A DNA stretch of 64,000 nucleotides from Sphingopyxis italica (lineage in GTDB: Bacteria > Pseudomonadota > Alphaproteobacteria > Sphingomonadales > Sphingomonadaceae). The stretch spans positions 715,969 through 779,968 of the forward strand of contig NZ_JAATIT010000001.1 of assembly GCF_011926545.1 (NCBI RefSeq), written 5' to 3'. The notes under the pieces were generated by a model that saw only the letters and a program-made list of their open reading frames with translations, was not told the DNA's origin and did no database searches. Position 1 is the first letter of the stretch. The number at the start of each line of letters is the position of its first letter. The translations under genes and the position numbers were made by a program. Shown piece by piece: positions 8,244-16,856 of the stretch.

Positions 8244-9110
8244 ATGGGTTCGGATGTCATCCGGGAAGAGAAAATCGAAGGACGCGGGCTTACGTCGCAC
8301 ACGATGATCGCCGGCGATCCCAAGAAGCCTGCCATATTACTTCTGCATGGCGCCGGGCCGGGTGCGCACGCCGCATCAAACTGGCGCCACCTAATGCCCG
8401 ATCTCGCCGAAAATTTCTTCGTGATCGCACCCGATCTGATCGGATTTGGCCAGTCCACCATACCGGATCCGTTCCCGGACAATGTCATGGCGTGGATCGG
8501 TGTCCGCGTCGAACAATGCCTCGGACTGATGGACGCGCTTGAGATCGACAGCGCCCATATCGTCGGAAATTCGATGGGCGGCGCGCTGACACTGCAGCTT
8601 CTGAGCGAAACGCCCGAACGATTCGATAAGGTCATTCTCATGGGGTCGATAGGTGCCCCGGCGCCGCGGACGCCGGAGTTGGTTCGGCTGCTCTCCTTTT
8701 ATTCCGATCCGCGCCCAGCGCGATATCGCCAGCTGATGCACAGCTTCGCCTATGACGCTGACAAGTTCGAAGGAATGGAAGAGATCGTATCGTCGCGCTA
8801 TCAAATTGCGACCGATCCCGCTGTCATGTCCATCGCGTCGAAGATGATCGATTCGATGAAGGTCGGGATCGAAACGCTTGCAATGCCGCCGTCGATCTTG
8901 GGCAAGCTTCCGCACGACGTGCTGATTTTTCACGGCAGGCAGGACCGGATCGTCCCTCTCGATACGAGCCTCTATCTGCTTGAGCATCTCCAGCATGCCG
9001 AACTCTATGTTCTCGATAGGTCGGGACACTGGAGCCAGCTTGAGCGATGGGACATCATGCGCCCGATGCTCGAACGCCATTTTGGCGCACGCGACTGGAC
9101 GACGGCCTGA
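8244..9110 (+). CDS. Alpha/beta hydrolase, meta-cleavage product hydrolase family
   Basis: A 288-residue hydrolase of the BphD/TodF/DmpD group that breaks the C-C bond of ring-fission products. The triad is Ser110 (VGNSMGG), Asp234 (GRQDRIVP) and His262 (SGHWSQLE), and the oxyanion region HGAGPGAHAASNW is typical of the family. The start at 8244 follows AGGGAGAG; an upstream TTG at 8187 lies inside the operator-like element and is unlikely. It is a paralogue of the hydrolase at 22552-23400. Its position opposite hpaH/hpaI suggests it acts on a different ring-fission product, perhaps from an extradiol enzyme elsewhere in the window. Confidence 0.88.
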   Translation: MGSDVIREEKIEGRGLTSHTMIAGDPKKPAILLLHGAGPGAHAASNWRHLMPDLAENFFVIAPDLIGFGQSTIPDPFPDNVMAWIGVRVEQCLGLMDALEIDSAHIVGNSMGGALTLQLLSETPERFDKVILMGSIGAPAPRTPELVRLLSFYSDPRPARYRQLMHSFAYDADKFEGMEEIVSSRYQIATDPAVMSIASKMIDSMKVGIETLAMPPSILGKLPHDVLIFHGRQDRIVPLDTSLYLLEHLQHAELYVLDRSGHWSQLERWDIMRPMLERHFGARDWTTA

Positions 9111-9178
9111 GGGCCGTTGTCACCCCGATGACGTACATATCCAAGGGCGCTGGCTCTCACCATCGCTCCCAGGTGTGA

Positions 9179-9676
9179 CTAGATCGGATAGACCAGATAG
9201 CGGGGTAGTACCGTCGTATCGAGGAGGGTGCGACGGGAAAGAAGCTTAAGATCTCCATCCGCGCCTTCTCGAACGAGATCCTCATATTGCCCCGTCGCGA
9301 GGACTTCGGACACGCCGCTGTCTTCGGGCGTCATGAACACGCTGAAGTTGGACCGCGCTTTCCAGGTGTTATCATCAATTCGGTCCGCCGCGACGCGCTG
9401 AACGAAATGCCGAGTTCGATAGTCCTGAAATGTCCCGGCCCATATCTTCGTGATATAGGTCACTCGGTCGAGCAGGCGCGCGTGGCAGTCGTCGTACATG
9501 AAGCCCAGCGCGAGCCCCTGTTCCTCATTTTCACGCGACAGACAGATATAGGATGCGTCGTCCTCTTCCACATAGTTGGATAGCCAGCGCTGCATATCCT
9601 TGCTGTCGAGTGCGTCCGCGTCCGCGACGAGCAAGTCGTCGAGCGCGCGATTAAAGTTTTCGGGCGCCAAGGTCAT
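9179..9676 (-). CDS. Rieske ring-hydroxylating oxygenase, beta subunit (pair A)
   Basis: A 165-residue small subunit with the SnoaL/NTF2-like fold of ring-hydroxylating oxygenases: a helical N-terminus with SYICLSREN, the DRVTYITKIW and DYRTRHFVQRV segments, and the C-terminal RYLVYPI end. Beta subunits assemble with alpha into hexamers and have no cofactor. The start overlaps the alpha stop (ATGA). It is closely related to the beta subunit at 45640-46134, so pairs A and E are paralogous. It ends 68 nt from the convergent hydrolase; I see no clear terminator hairpin there. Confidence 0.92.
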   Translation of the reverse strand: MTLAPENFNRALDDLLVADADALDSKDMQRWLSNYVEEDDASYICLSRENEEQGLALGFMYDDCHARLLDRVTYITKIWAGTFQDYRTRHFVQRVAADRIDDNTWKARSNFSVFMTPEDSGVSEVLATGQYEDLVREGADGDLKLLSRRTLLDTTVLPRYLVYPI

Positions 9677-10848
9677 GCTGCGCGCCTTTCGAAACCCATT
9701 ATTTCCCGATAATATTCCCATCTCGGAAGATTTCCGCTCTCGTCGTTCTGAAGGAACTCGTCCTCGATCTTCTCTTTGTCACGGACACCTTTTTGAAAGA
9801 TGGCCGCGCCGGGCGTGTGGTTCCCGATATGAATCCGGTGAAAAATCGACGCGTCTTCCATGCTGATCAGGCCGCTCGGACCCAAGAGGTTCGAACTTTG
9901 GCGCAAGCGGTGCCGCACCATCTCCTCATCGTCATCGGCATGCGCGAAATAAGCGTAATGCACTTCGACCCGCTCATGATCGATGGGCGTCGCGAACCGC
10001 AGGTTGATAACGTCCAAATGCTTCGTTGCAACGAAGGTCGGAAAGAGGCTGACGATCCGGGATCCGACGGAGGGGTCCTGCCCCTTGAACTCGATGATCG
10101 ACGGATCTTCGAGCATCGTATCGCCACGGGCAACCGACAGCTCGGATTCAAAGCCTATATGGCCCCGTTTCGTGCTGGTGAACTGGCGCCCCTTACCGCC
10201 CTGCCAGTTTAGGAGATTGAAGGCCTGGTGCAGGAGCGGTGCATGATAGCCGTCATTGTCGGTATAGGACTTCCAGTTCGTGTTGTACCGGACCTTCTGG
10301 TAGCCGAGCAGCTTGAGGCGGCCGTCCCCCCCCACGAGCTCGCGGAGCGTTTCCACGATCGATCCGAGGCATTCGAGAAGGGGTTCGGTTCGAGCGGACA
10401 TGGTGACGAACACGACGCCGTAGACGCTCTCCATCCGGGGTTGGGCCAAGGGATAGTCGGAGCGGTTGAAGCCAGGCACGAACTCGCGCTGGTTCGGACA
10501 CCCGACCAGGTCCCCCCGCGTGCTGAACAGCCAGCGATGATATGGGCATTCGAATTCCTGCTTGTTACCCATCGGAGCGGTTTCGAGCTGGTTCCCGCGG
10601 TGCGAGCAGGCGTTGAAGAAGGCGCGAACGATACCATCATCGCCGCGCGCGATCAGCAGGGGAATACCGGCGAGACGAAACGTCTTGAAATCCCCCCGTT
10701 CCGGGATCTCGCTCTCATGGCAAACCGGATGCCACTCCTCGCCATGAAAAATGCGCTGCAGTTCGGTGTCGTAAACGTCCTTGCGTACAAAAACTTCCTT
10801 CGGAATCTCATTGAAATTGTGAGGCCAGTCCAAATCTAGCTTCGTCAT
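9673..10848 (-). CDS. Rieske ring-hydroxylating oxygenase, alpha subunit (pair A)
   Basis: A 391-residue catalytic subunit. The Rieske cluster ligands are Cys81, His83, Cys101 and His104 (CSHRG and CPYHRW). The mononuclear iron site is in [17 protein letters not shown], with His202 and His207 and the bridging Asp199. About two thirds of the aligned residues I checked match the alpha subunit at 46131-47321. It does not look like BenA, NahAc or AndAc; the [14 protein letters not shown] start and GCPNQREF segment mark a separate group I cannot name. ATG 10848 overlaps the hydratase-aldolase stop, linking this oxygenase to the NahE-like step. Confidence 0.93.
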   Translation of the reverse strand: MTKLDLDWPHNFNEIPKEVFVRKDVYDTELQRIFHGEEWHPVCHESEIPERGDFKTFRLAGIPLLIARGDDGIVRAFFNACSHRGNQLETAPMGNKQEFECPYHRWLFSTRGDLVGCPNQREFVPGFNRSDYPLAQPRMESVYGVVFVTMSARTEPLLECLGSIVETLRELVGGDGRLKLLGYQKVRYNTNWKSYTDNDGYHAPLLHQAFNLLNWQGGKGRQFTSTKRGHIGFESELSVARGDTMLEDPSIIEFKGQDPSVGSRIVSLFPTFVATKHLDVINLRFATPIDHERVEVHYAYFAHADDDEEMVRHRLRQSSNLLGPSGLISMEDASIFHRIHIGNHTPGAAIFQKGVRDKEKIEDEFLQNDESGNLPRWEYYREIMGFERRAA

Positions 10849-11864
10849 GGGATTGCCTCCAATGATAATGGCGTGGATTGCTCGCGTTCCAGCTCGCGTC
10901 CCAGATCGGCCCACATCGTGCCGGATTTGCGCGCCCCGGCCAGAAACGGCTCGGGTACGAGATGATAGGGCGGCCGAACTGGTCCCGCTTTCATCCACCC
11001 TGCAGCGTCCATTCGGGCCTTCTCGAGGCCGATGTTATACGTTGAAAATTCCTTGAAGCTCCCATTCGGGAACAGGGGCGCGGCGGTGGGGCCCAGACGC
11101 GCCTGCAGCGCCCGCGCGGCCGCCCAGTCGCCGCTTGCCCTCGCCTTCGCGACAATATCGCGCAAACTCGTCGTCACGAGCGGATGGCAAACGGCGCCAC
11201 TGGACCAGAAGGCATCGATCTCGTCGACCATCCGCGCCGCCGCATAATAATCGAAATCGATGGGGAGTAGCTTGATATTGCCCTTCACGGCCGCGAGATC
11301 GGCCAGCAGCGTACCGACCCCGATATATTTCGCGGTCACGACCTGGGGAATTTCCGCGACCTGCGCCCAGAATGCCCGCGGAAAATCGAACTTGAACGCT
11401 TCGGGGTTGGCGTAAATGGCGATATTCATTTCGGGGACGGCCTCGGCGACGTCGCGATAGAATTGCACGGAAACGTCGAGCGCGGGCGCGCACCACATCG
11501 GAATGCCAAGCATGGTCCCGTCGGCGCCAAGCGCAAGCGCTTCCCGGGTCAGGGCGATCGTATCGCGCGTGTTAAGGCAGGTCGTGCCCACGAACACGGG
11601 AACGCGGCCGCCGGCCGCATCGACAATCGCTCGCATATAATCGAGCTTTTCGCCGTGGGTGAGCGTTGCCGCCTCTCCCAAAGTTCCCATGCTGAGAATG
11701 CCGTCAATTCCAGCGTCGATCAGCCCGTTCACCACCCGCGCGGCTTCATCCAGGTCGACCGTGTTCTCTGAGCGCCAGTCCGAGGCGTTTTCGGTAGCGG
11801 GCGTCGGCACGATGGCCCAGGCGCCTTTGATATCATCGGGTCGGAGCAGCCGGCTGCGCATCAT
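10845..11864 (-). CDS. nahE: trans-o-Hydroxybenzylidenepyruvate hydratase-aldolase-like (NahE family)
   Basis: A 339-residue member of the dihydrodipicolinate synthase/NAL superfamily in the NahE/PhdJ branch, which hydrates and cleaves o-hydroxybenzylidenepyruvate to salicylaldehyde and pyruvate. The Schiff-base Lys179 lies in VTAKYIG and Tyr151 in [11 protein letters not shown], both as in NahE. Length is typical. The start follows AGGAGAGGG. As first gene of a three-gene operon with oxygenase pair A, it ties the oxygenase to a bicyclic substrate. The matching isomerase (NahD-type) is at 30450 and the extradiol dioxygenase at 27406. Confidence 0.9.
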   Translation of the reverse strand: MMRSRLLRPDDIKGAWAIVPTPATENASDWRSENTVDLDEAARVVNGLIDAGIDGILSMGTLGEAATLTHGEKLDYMRAIVDAAGGRVPVFVGTTCLNTRDTIALTREALALGADGTMLGIPMWCAPALDVSVQFYRDVAEAVPEMNIAIYANPEAFKFDFPRAFWAQVAEIPQVVTAKYIGVGTLLADLAAVKGNIKLLPIDFDYYAAARMVDEIDAFWSSGAVCHPLVTTSLRDIVAKARASGDWAAARALQARLGPTAAPLFPNGSFKEFSTYNIGLEKARMDAAGWMKAGPVRPPYHLVPEPFLAGARKSGTMWADLGRELEREQSTPLSLEAIP

Positions 11865-12034
11865 CCCTCTCCTTTTGGACCTGCAGAATCACGGCCCTTT
11901 CGTTGTTCATAGTGTAATGCATTACTCCTTGTGTTTGCAAGCTGCGACATGTAATTCCTGAATCAACCATTGCGTAACAATTCTATCCAGTTGATATTTA
12001 TCAATTTTAGTTGCGCAATAATGGAGAGCTCACG
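11865..12034. promoter_or_regulatory. Divergent promoter region nahE-like / benD-like with palindromes
   Basis: This 170-nt AT-richer gap holds a perfect palindrome GTAATGCATTAC (11914-11925). It also holds CATTGCGTAACAAT (about 11969-11982) and GTTGCGCAAT (12010-12019), both resembling the ATTGYRCAAT element found at 8.1 and 27.3 kb. For benD a TTGCGT...GATATT pair with 17-nt spacing (about 11971-11999) is a possible promoter. Assignments are tentative. Confidence 0.4.
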
Positions 12035-12820
12035 ATGATTTCCTCCGGGCGATATGCCGATAAAATTGCCGTGGTTACGGGCGGAGCCCAAGGCATCGGA
12101 TTGGCGGTTGCGACCCGAATGGCCCGGGAAGGCGCGACAGTGACCATCGCTGACCGCGCCGAGGACGCCACGATGGCGGCCGTTGCGGGCCTTCGTTCCG
12201 ACGGGCTCGACGCTTATGGTGAAATTCACGACCTTGAGAAAAGAGACGGCGCCTGTTCGCTTTACGGGAATGTGATCGAGCGGCATGGGCGCGTCGATGT
12301 CGCGGTCCATAATGTCGGCGGCACGATCTGGGCCAAGCCCTTCTGGGACTATTGCGCGGAGGAGATAGAGGCTGAGATCAACCGTTCGCTCTGGCCTACG
12401 ATCTGGTGCTGTCATGCCGTGCTCCCGCATCTTTTGGCGGCGGGCCAGGGTGCGATCGTCAACGTCGGCTCGGTCGCGACGCGTGGGATCAACCGCTTGC
12501 CCTATGCCGCAGCGAAGGGCGGCGTTGCTGCGCTGACCGTGGCGCTTGCCCAGGATCTCGAAGACAGGCCCATTCGGGTCAATTGCGTGGCGCCAGGCGG
12601 CGTGAACGTCACGAGAGTCACACCCAGAAATCCGGCCGAGCCCACCGAGGCAGACAAGGCAGGGTTCGAGGCTGTCGTAAGGCAGACGCTGCGCGATACC
12701 CCGATGGCGCGCTTTGGCGAGGTCGACGAGATAGCTGCCGCCATCTGTTTTCTCGGCGCCCCCGAGGCCTCCTACATCACCGGACAGACGCTCTATGTTG
12801 CCGGAGGCGGGATAGGCTGA
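12035..12820 (+). CDS. benD: cis-Dihydrodiol carboxylate dehydrogenase (BenD/XylL-type SDR)
   Basis: A 261-residue short-chain dehydrogenase with TGGAQGIG (15-22) and catalytic Ser146, Tyr157 and Lys161. The stretch NVGSVATRGINRLPY and the following RVNCVAPGG closely match BenD/XylL, which oxidise 1,2-dihydroxycyclohexa-3,5-diene-1-carboxylates to catechols with release of CO2. Thus the product of a benzoate-type dioxygenation would be rearomatised here. ATG 12035 has GGAGA upstream; a TTG at 12011 is within the promoter palindrome. It stands alone on the plus strand, ending 11 nt before the convergent ferredoxin reductase. Confidence 0.9.
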   Translation: MISSGRYADKIAVVTGGAQGIGLAVATRMAREGATVTIADRAEDATMAAVAGLRSDGLDAYGEIHDLEKRDGACSLYGNVIERHGRVDVAVHNVGGTIWAKPFWDYCAEEIEAEINRSLWPTIWCCHAVLPHLLAAGQGAIVNVGSVATRGINRLPYAAAKGGVAALTVALAQDLEDRPIRVNCVAPGGVNVTRVTPRNPAEPTEADKAGFEAVVRQTLRDTPMARFGEVDEIAAAICFLGAPEASYITGQTLYVAGGGIG

Positions 12821-12831
12821 AGTTCGGGGAC

Positions 12832-14064
12832 CTAGGAAGCAGACTTCTTCAATATTTCGCGCAGCGGGACATCGACATCGGCCAACTCCGCCGGTCCGAC
12901 GCGCGCGCGGCGTTCGACAAGGCGCTTGGCGACTCCCATATCTGCCGACCGGTTCGCGGTCAGCGCGCCCATGACGAGATCTCCTGCGAGGAAGAATGCG
13001 CAAAAGGCATCATCCTCCACCCTCCCGCGCATGATGAGCTGCTGCTGCGCGTCGATGCGCCCGGTCACTTGTATGTTCAGATCATATTGGTCGCTCCAGA
13101 ACCAGCACGGGCGGCAATATTCGACGGGTTGACCGAGCATGGCGGCCGCTGCAGCTGCGCCCTGCTCGGCTGCATTCTGATAGGTCTCCATTCGCACGCG
13201 GCCGCCGAAGAAGTCGGGTTGCTCGGCGACGTCGCCCGCGGCGAAGATGACGGGATTGCTGGTACGGCATTGCGCGTCGACTACGATCCCATTGCCGACG
13301 ATCAGGCCGGCATCCGCTGCCAGTTCGACGGCCGGGACGATCCCGATACCCACAACAACTGCGTCGCAGGCAAGTTCTTCGCCATCATCGAGCTCGACGG
13401 CGCAGACTTTCGCGCCGCTCAGGCGAAGACCTTTGACCGATCGGCCGTAGAGCGCACGAACGCCCTGCATCCGGTGATGCTCGCCGAGCCAAGCTCCAAA
13501 ATGGTCCCCGAGTGCCCGGATCATCGGCGAAGCGAACGGCTCAACAGCGGTAACATTGCAGCCCATTCGCCGCGCGCTGGCAGCAACCTCGGCGCCGATG
13601 ACGCCCATTCCGATGATCACGATCTGCGCGCCGGGCCGCAGATCGGCGGCAAGGCCGGCGGCGTCGCCAAGGGTGCGAAGATGGTGCACATTGGCAGCCT
13701 CGGCCCCTGGCAAAGGCAGGCGGCGAGCGGCGCCGCCCGTTGCCAGGAGAATGCGGTCCGCCTGAACCGCTTCGCCGGACGCGAGCCTCAGCGCGCCGGC
13801 GCGCAGGTCGATCGCCGTTGTTCGCACGCCCAGGCGGAGCTCGACCTTGTTCGAGGCGTACCAATGCTCGTCATGAAGATAGAAGCTTCCAGAAGGCGTT
13901 CCGCCTTCCCACAGAAACTCCTTCGAAAGCGGCGGCCGTTCGTAAGGGCGCCACGGCTCCTCGCCGATGAGATGAATATGGCCGTCATAACCTGCGCTGC
14001 GCAGTGATTCCGCCGCCCTTGCGCCGGCCATGTTTGCGCCGACGACCGCAATGCTATTGATCAC
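12832..14064 (-). CDS. Ferredoxin-NAD(P)+ reductase of Rieske oxygenase systems
   Basis: A 410-residue pyridine-nucleotide-disulphide-oxidoreductase-like flavoprotein of the BphA4/rubredoxin reductase type. It has an FAD-binding VVGANMAGARAAESLR near the N-terminus, an NAD-binding VIIGMGVIGAEVAAS in the middle, and TSNPVIFAAGDVAE near residue 270 contacting FAD. It passes electrons from NADH to a ferredoxin that feeds oxygenase alpha subunits. It is the only such reductase in the window, so it may serve all five alpha/beta pairs. It starts with GTG preceded by GGTGA, 11 nt after the aldehyde dehydrogenase stop, at the end of the meta-pathway operon. Confidence 0.92.
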   Translation of the reverse strand: MINSIAVVGANMAGARAAESLRSAGYDGHIHLIGEEPWRPYERPPLSKEFLWEGGTPSGSFYLHDEHWYASNKVELRLGVRTTAIDLRAGALRLASGEAVQADRILLATGGAARRLPLPGAEAANVHHLRTLGDAAGLAADLRPGAQIVIIGMGVIGAEVAASARRMGCNVTAVEPFASPMIRALGDHFGAWLGEHHRMQGVRALYGRSVKGLRLSGAKVCAVELDDGEELACDAVVVGIGIVPAVELAADAGLIVGNGIVVDAQCRTSNPVIFAAGDVAEQPDFFGGRVRMETYQNAAEQGAAAAAAMLGQPVEYCRPCWFWSDQYDLNIQVTGRIDAQQQLIMRGRVEDDAFCAFFLAGDLVMGALTANRSADMGVAKRLVERRARVGPAELADVDVPLREILKKSAS

Positions 14065-14075
14065 TATTGGTCACC

Positions 14076-15581
14076 CTATTGATCGAACATTCCAAGCTTG
14101 CCCTCGTCGAGGTTCACGATCACCGACTTCGTCTGGGTATAGTGGTTGAGCACCTCGTGACTAAACTCCCGGCCAAACCCGCTCTGCTTGTATCCGCCGA
14201 GCGGCATGTTTGGTTTGAGGTTATAATATCGGTTGATCCATACCGTCCCGGTTTCAAGCTTCCTTGCAATGCGATGCGCGCGCGCGAGGTCGCGGGTCCA
14301 CACGCCGCCGGCGAGGCCGAAGCTCGTGTCATTGGCACGCGCCATCATCTCGTCCTCGTCGCGCCAGCTTTGCACTGTGGTAACAGGACCGAAGATCTCT
14401 TCTTGCGCAATTCGCATGTCGTTTGCGACCTTGGTGAAGATTGTCGGCTGGACGAAATGCCCTTTCGCGAGCCCGGCATCCGCCGAACGCGCGCCGCCGG
14501 CAAAGACCGTCGCCCCTTCCTCGATCGCGAGCGCGAGGTAGGATTCGATCTTCTCCATTTGCATAGTCGAAGCCTGCGCTCCGAGCTGCGTGGCAGGGTC
14601 CAGCGGATCGCCCTGCCTGATGTTGCCGAGCGCATCACGAAATTTCTCGAGAAACTCTTCCTCTATTGCCTCGTGAAGGAAGAGGCGCGACCCGGCGAGG
14701 CACACCTCGCCCTTGTTAAGGACGGTCGACATCGTTGCGCTCTCGACAGCCGCGTCGATATCGGCATCGGCACAAATGATGTGCGCCGATTTTCCGCCGA
14801 GTTCGAGCGTCTGCGGAATGATATTCGCCGAGGCATATTGGATCACGCGGCGCGCGGTCGCGACCGATCCCGTGAAAGCGACTTTGCGCACGTCGGGATG
14901 GGTTACGAGCGCCTCTCCGACGTCGGCCCCATAACCCGTGACGACATTCACCACACCCGGCGGCAGAATATCGGCCATCTCCACGAAAAATTCGAGCACC
15001 GAGAGGCATACCGTTTCGGCCGGCTTCAATACCACCGTATTGCCCGCCGCCAGAGCCGGCGCGATTTTGCACGCCATCATGAGCAGGGGAACATTCCACG
15101 GTATGATCTGGGCGCAGACGCCCAGCGGCTCGCGGTGCACGATGCCGATCGCATCGGGAAAGTCCAGCGTCTGGCCATGCAGGCCGTAGGCGGCACCCGC
15201 GAAGAGTTCGAACTGGCCGATCGCGTTGGGCAGGTCGAAATACAGCGACTCGCGGATGGGCTTACCGTTGTTCAGCGTTTCGAGGACGGCATATTCTTCA
15301 AGGCGCGCCTTGAGGCGGCGCGCAATTTCGTAAAGAAGGTCCTGCCGCTCCGCCGCGCTGCTCTGGGACCATGCGGGAAAGGCCGCTTTTGCCGCCGCCA
15401 CGGCCCGACCAACATCGGCGGCGTTCCCAGCTTGAATTCGGGCGAGCGTCTCACCCGTAGCAGGGTTGAGCAGCGCGATTGTCTTGCCGCTGGCGCCCCC
15501 GACCCATTCTCCGCCAATCAGATGGCCATATTCGTCGCGAATGCCATAGTTGCTTTCAATCGCCTTCAGATTTGTCGACAT
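14076..15581 (-). CDS. Aldehyde dehydrogenase within the meta-pathway operon
   Basis: A 501-residue NAD+-dependent aldehyde dehydrogenase with Cys294 (NKGEVCLAGS), Glu260 (LELGGKS) and Asn163 (IIPWNVPLL). ATG 15581 has GGAG seven nt upstream; the longer open frame runs through the ferredoxin gene in another frame and is not real. It is distinct from the semialdehyde dehydrogenase at 19662 and from the enzymes at 2130 and 41870. Salicylaldehyde (NahF-like role) or another aromatic aldehyde from the NahE-type cleavage is a reasonable substrate, but this is inferred from neighbours only. Confidence 0.9.
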   Translation of the reverse strand: MSTNLKAIESNYGIRDEYGHLIGGEWVGGASGKTIALLNPATGETLARIQAGNAADVGRAVAAAKAAFPAWSQSSAAERQDLLYEIARRLKARLEEYAVLETLNNGKPIRESLYFDLPNAIGQFELFAGAAYGLHGQTLDFPDAIGIVHREPLGVCAQIIPWNVPLLMMACKIAPALAAGNTVVLKPAETVCLSVLEFFVEMADILPPGVVNVVTGYGADVGEALVTHPDVRKVAFTGSVATARRVIQYASANIIPQTLELGGKSAHIICADADIDAAVESATMSTVLNKGEVCLAGSRLFLHEAIEEEFLEKFRDALGNIRQGDPLDPATQLGAQASTMQMEKIESYLALAIEEGATVFAGGARSADAGLAKGHFVQPTIFTKVANDMRIAQEEIFGPVTTVQSWRDEDEMMARANDTSFGLAGGVWTRDLARAHRIARKLETGTVWINRYYNLKPNMPLGGYKQSGFGREFSHEVLNHYTQTKSVIVNLDEGKLGMFDQ

Positions 15582-15595
15582 GTCGCTTCTCCACC

Positions 15596-15874
15596 TTATT
15601 CCACAACTTCGATCGTCAGACGACCGAGAGGATAGAGCCGGCAAGCAAGGGCATAACCCGCCTGGAGCTCCGCGTCCGATACATGCGCCTTGCTCATCTT
15701 GCCGAGCCGATGCGCGCCTTCGATAACCCGTACCCGGCAGATTCCGCAGCCGCCGCCCCGGCATCCGACGCCGATGTCGCTCGCTCCGCTGCGCTCCATG
15801 GCAACGAGCACGCGCTCCCCGTCCGGGCATGGAAAGGCGCTGCCTCCCACGATTTCCACGAGATGCGGGCGCAT
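15596..15874 (-). CDS. xylT: Plant-type [2Fe-2S] ferredoxin (XylT/DmpQ-like)
   Basis: A 92-residue ferredoxin with cluster ligands Cys38, Cys43, Cys46 and Cys78 in the CRGGGCGIC...ACR arrangement typical of XylT/DmpQ/NahT. In known meta pathways this protein re-reduces the iron of catechol 2,3-dioxygenase after oxidative inactivation, which fits its place in the operon with that enzyme at 21609. It follows the tautomerase by five nt. It is unlike the Rieske-type ferredoxin at 28328, which is the more likely electron donor to oxygenases. Confidence 0.9.
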   Translation of the reverse strand: MRPHLVEIVGGSAFPCPDGERVLVAMERSGASDIGVGCRGGGCGICRVRVIEGAHRLGKMSKAHVSDAELQAGYALACRLYPLGRLTIEVVE

Positions 15875-15879
15875 AGCGA

Positions 15880-16086
15880 CTATCCCCCGGACTCGCGCGC
15901 GCGCCGCGCGGCGAACGACTGGCCGCCAACTGCGAAATGTGCTGCGGGAACCTCACGCAGGATGACGCGAACCGACTCGATCGGCGCCCCGACGGCGGAT
16001 ACGGCGGCGTCGGTCAGCGCCGCGACGAGAGCTTCCTTCGCCTCCGGCGTTCGTCCCTCGAGCAAGGTGACCTCGATAATCGGCAT
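15880..16086 (-). CDS. dmpI: 4-Oxalocrotonate tautomerase
   Basis: A 68-residue 4-OT family enzyme converting 2-hydroxymuconate to 4-oxalocrotonate. After Met removal the N-terminal Pro1 is the catalytic base. Arg11 (LEGR), Arg39 (SVRV) and Phe50 (AHFAVGG) match the active site of XylH/DmpI. Its ATG overlaps the stop of the decarboxylase gene (ATGA), so it is translationally coupled to the next enzyme of the same branch. It is slightly longer than classical 62-residue 4-OTs, with a basic C-terminal tail. Confidence 0.93.
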   Translation of the reverse strand: MPIIEVTLLEGRTPEAKEALVAALTDAAVSAVGAPIESVRVILREVPAAHFAVGGQSFAARRARESGG

Positions 16087-16856
16087 CAGGCATCAACCCT
16101 GATCGAAACTGATCCGAGATTCTGGACAGTCGTGCGGATCGACTGACCCTTGGCAAGGGTCGGAGCAGCTGTGATCCCGCCCGCCAGGACGATATCCCCG
16201 GCCTCGATGCGCTCGCCGCCCTCCGACACCATGCGCGCGGCCGCAACGAGCGATCGTAGCGGATGCCCCAATATGGCGGCGCTGGACCCCACTTCGACGA
16301 CTTCGCCGTCGATTTCGAGAATGACCCCGAGATTCGAGATATCCTGGTGCGGGTCGTTCCAGCTTCCGACGACAAAGCCCGAGGAAGAACTGTTGTCAGC
16401 GATGACATCGGCGAGCGCGAACTTGAAATTCTCGTATCGGCTGTCGATCACCTCCATCGCAGGCGCCACCGCGGCAACCGCGGCGAGCGCCTGGGCCATC
16501 GTAACCCTACCGGCGAGGGGAGCCGACATCAGGAAGGCGATTTCCGGCTCGATGCGTGGGTGGACGAAGTTAGCGAGCGCAAGGCTGCCCCCTTCCTCGA
16601 TCAGCATCTTGTCGGTGAGTCGGCCCCAAGCCATCTGGTCGACGCCCACTTGTTGCATCTTGGCCCGGCTCGTGAGACCCATTTTGACGCCGACACGCCG
16701 CTCGCCGCGCTGGAGGCGACGATCGATGGACAGTCGCTGGATTTCATAAGCGTCCTCAACCGTCAGCTCGGGTCGGGCATGGGTCAACTGCGGCGTAGCC
16801 ACGCGTTCGTGCGCGGCCCGGTCCAGGATTTCGGCCAGACTTGCCAAATCGCTCAT
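16086..16856 (-). CDS. dmpH: 4-Oxalocrotonate decarboxylase
   Basis: A 256-residue decarboxylase of the XylI/DmpH type (fumarylacetoacetase-like fold), producing 2-oxopent-4-enoate from 4-oxalocrotonate. Characteristic segments are [34 protein letters not shown] and [15 protein letters not shown]; the YENFKF stretch separates it from the hydratases at 7275 and 18856. ATG 16856 overlaps the aldolase stop (ATGA). A longer open frame running to 17549 is an artefact of an open frame opposite the aldolase reading frame. Confidence 0.92.
   Translation of the reverse strand: MSDLASLAEILDRAAHERVATPQLTHARPELTVEDAYEIQRLSIDRRLQRGERRVGVKMGLTSRAKMQQVGVDQMAWGRLTDKMLIEEGGSLALANFVHPRIEPEIAFLMSAPLAGRVTMAQALAAVAAVAPAMEVIDSRYENFKFALADVIADNSSSSGFVVGSWNDPHQDISNLGVILEIDGEVVEVGSSAAILGHPLRSLVAAARMVSEGGERIEAGDIVLAGGITAAPTLAKGQSIRTTVQNLGSVSIRVDA

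Noticed and set aside
9111-9178. Possible terminator between convergent hydrolase and pair A beta subunit
   Set aside because: No stem with a T tract could be found in the 68-nt gap.
11914-11925. GTAATGCATTAC as another copy of the ATTGYRCAAT operator
   Set aside because: It is a perfect palindrome but its core differs (ATGCAT rather than TGYRCA), so I did not count it with the recurrent element.
11963-13003. 346-codon minus-strand frame opposite benD
   Set aside because: BenD has a complete SDR signature on the plus strand; the antisense frame is not convincing.
12406-14007. 533-codon plus-strand frame across the benD end and ferredoxin reductase
   Set aside because: It overlaps two well-supported genes and its translation is low-complexity with no family features.
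14067-15635. 522-codon plus-strand frame opposite the aldehyde dehydrogenase
   Set aside because: The minus-strand aldehyde dehydrogenase has full catalytic motifs; this is its shadow.
15582-15956. N-terminal extension of the aldehyde dehydrogenase
   Set aside because: This stretch encodes the XylT-like ferredoxin in another frame; ATG 15581 with GGAG is the proper start.
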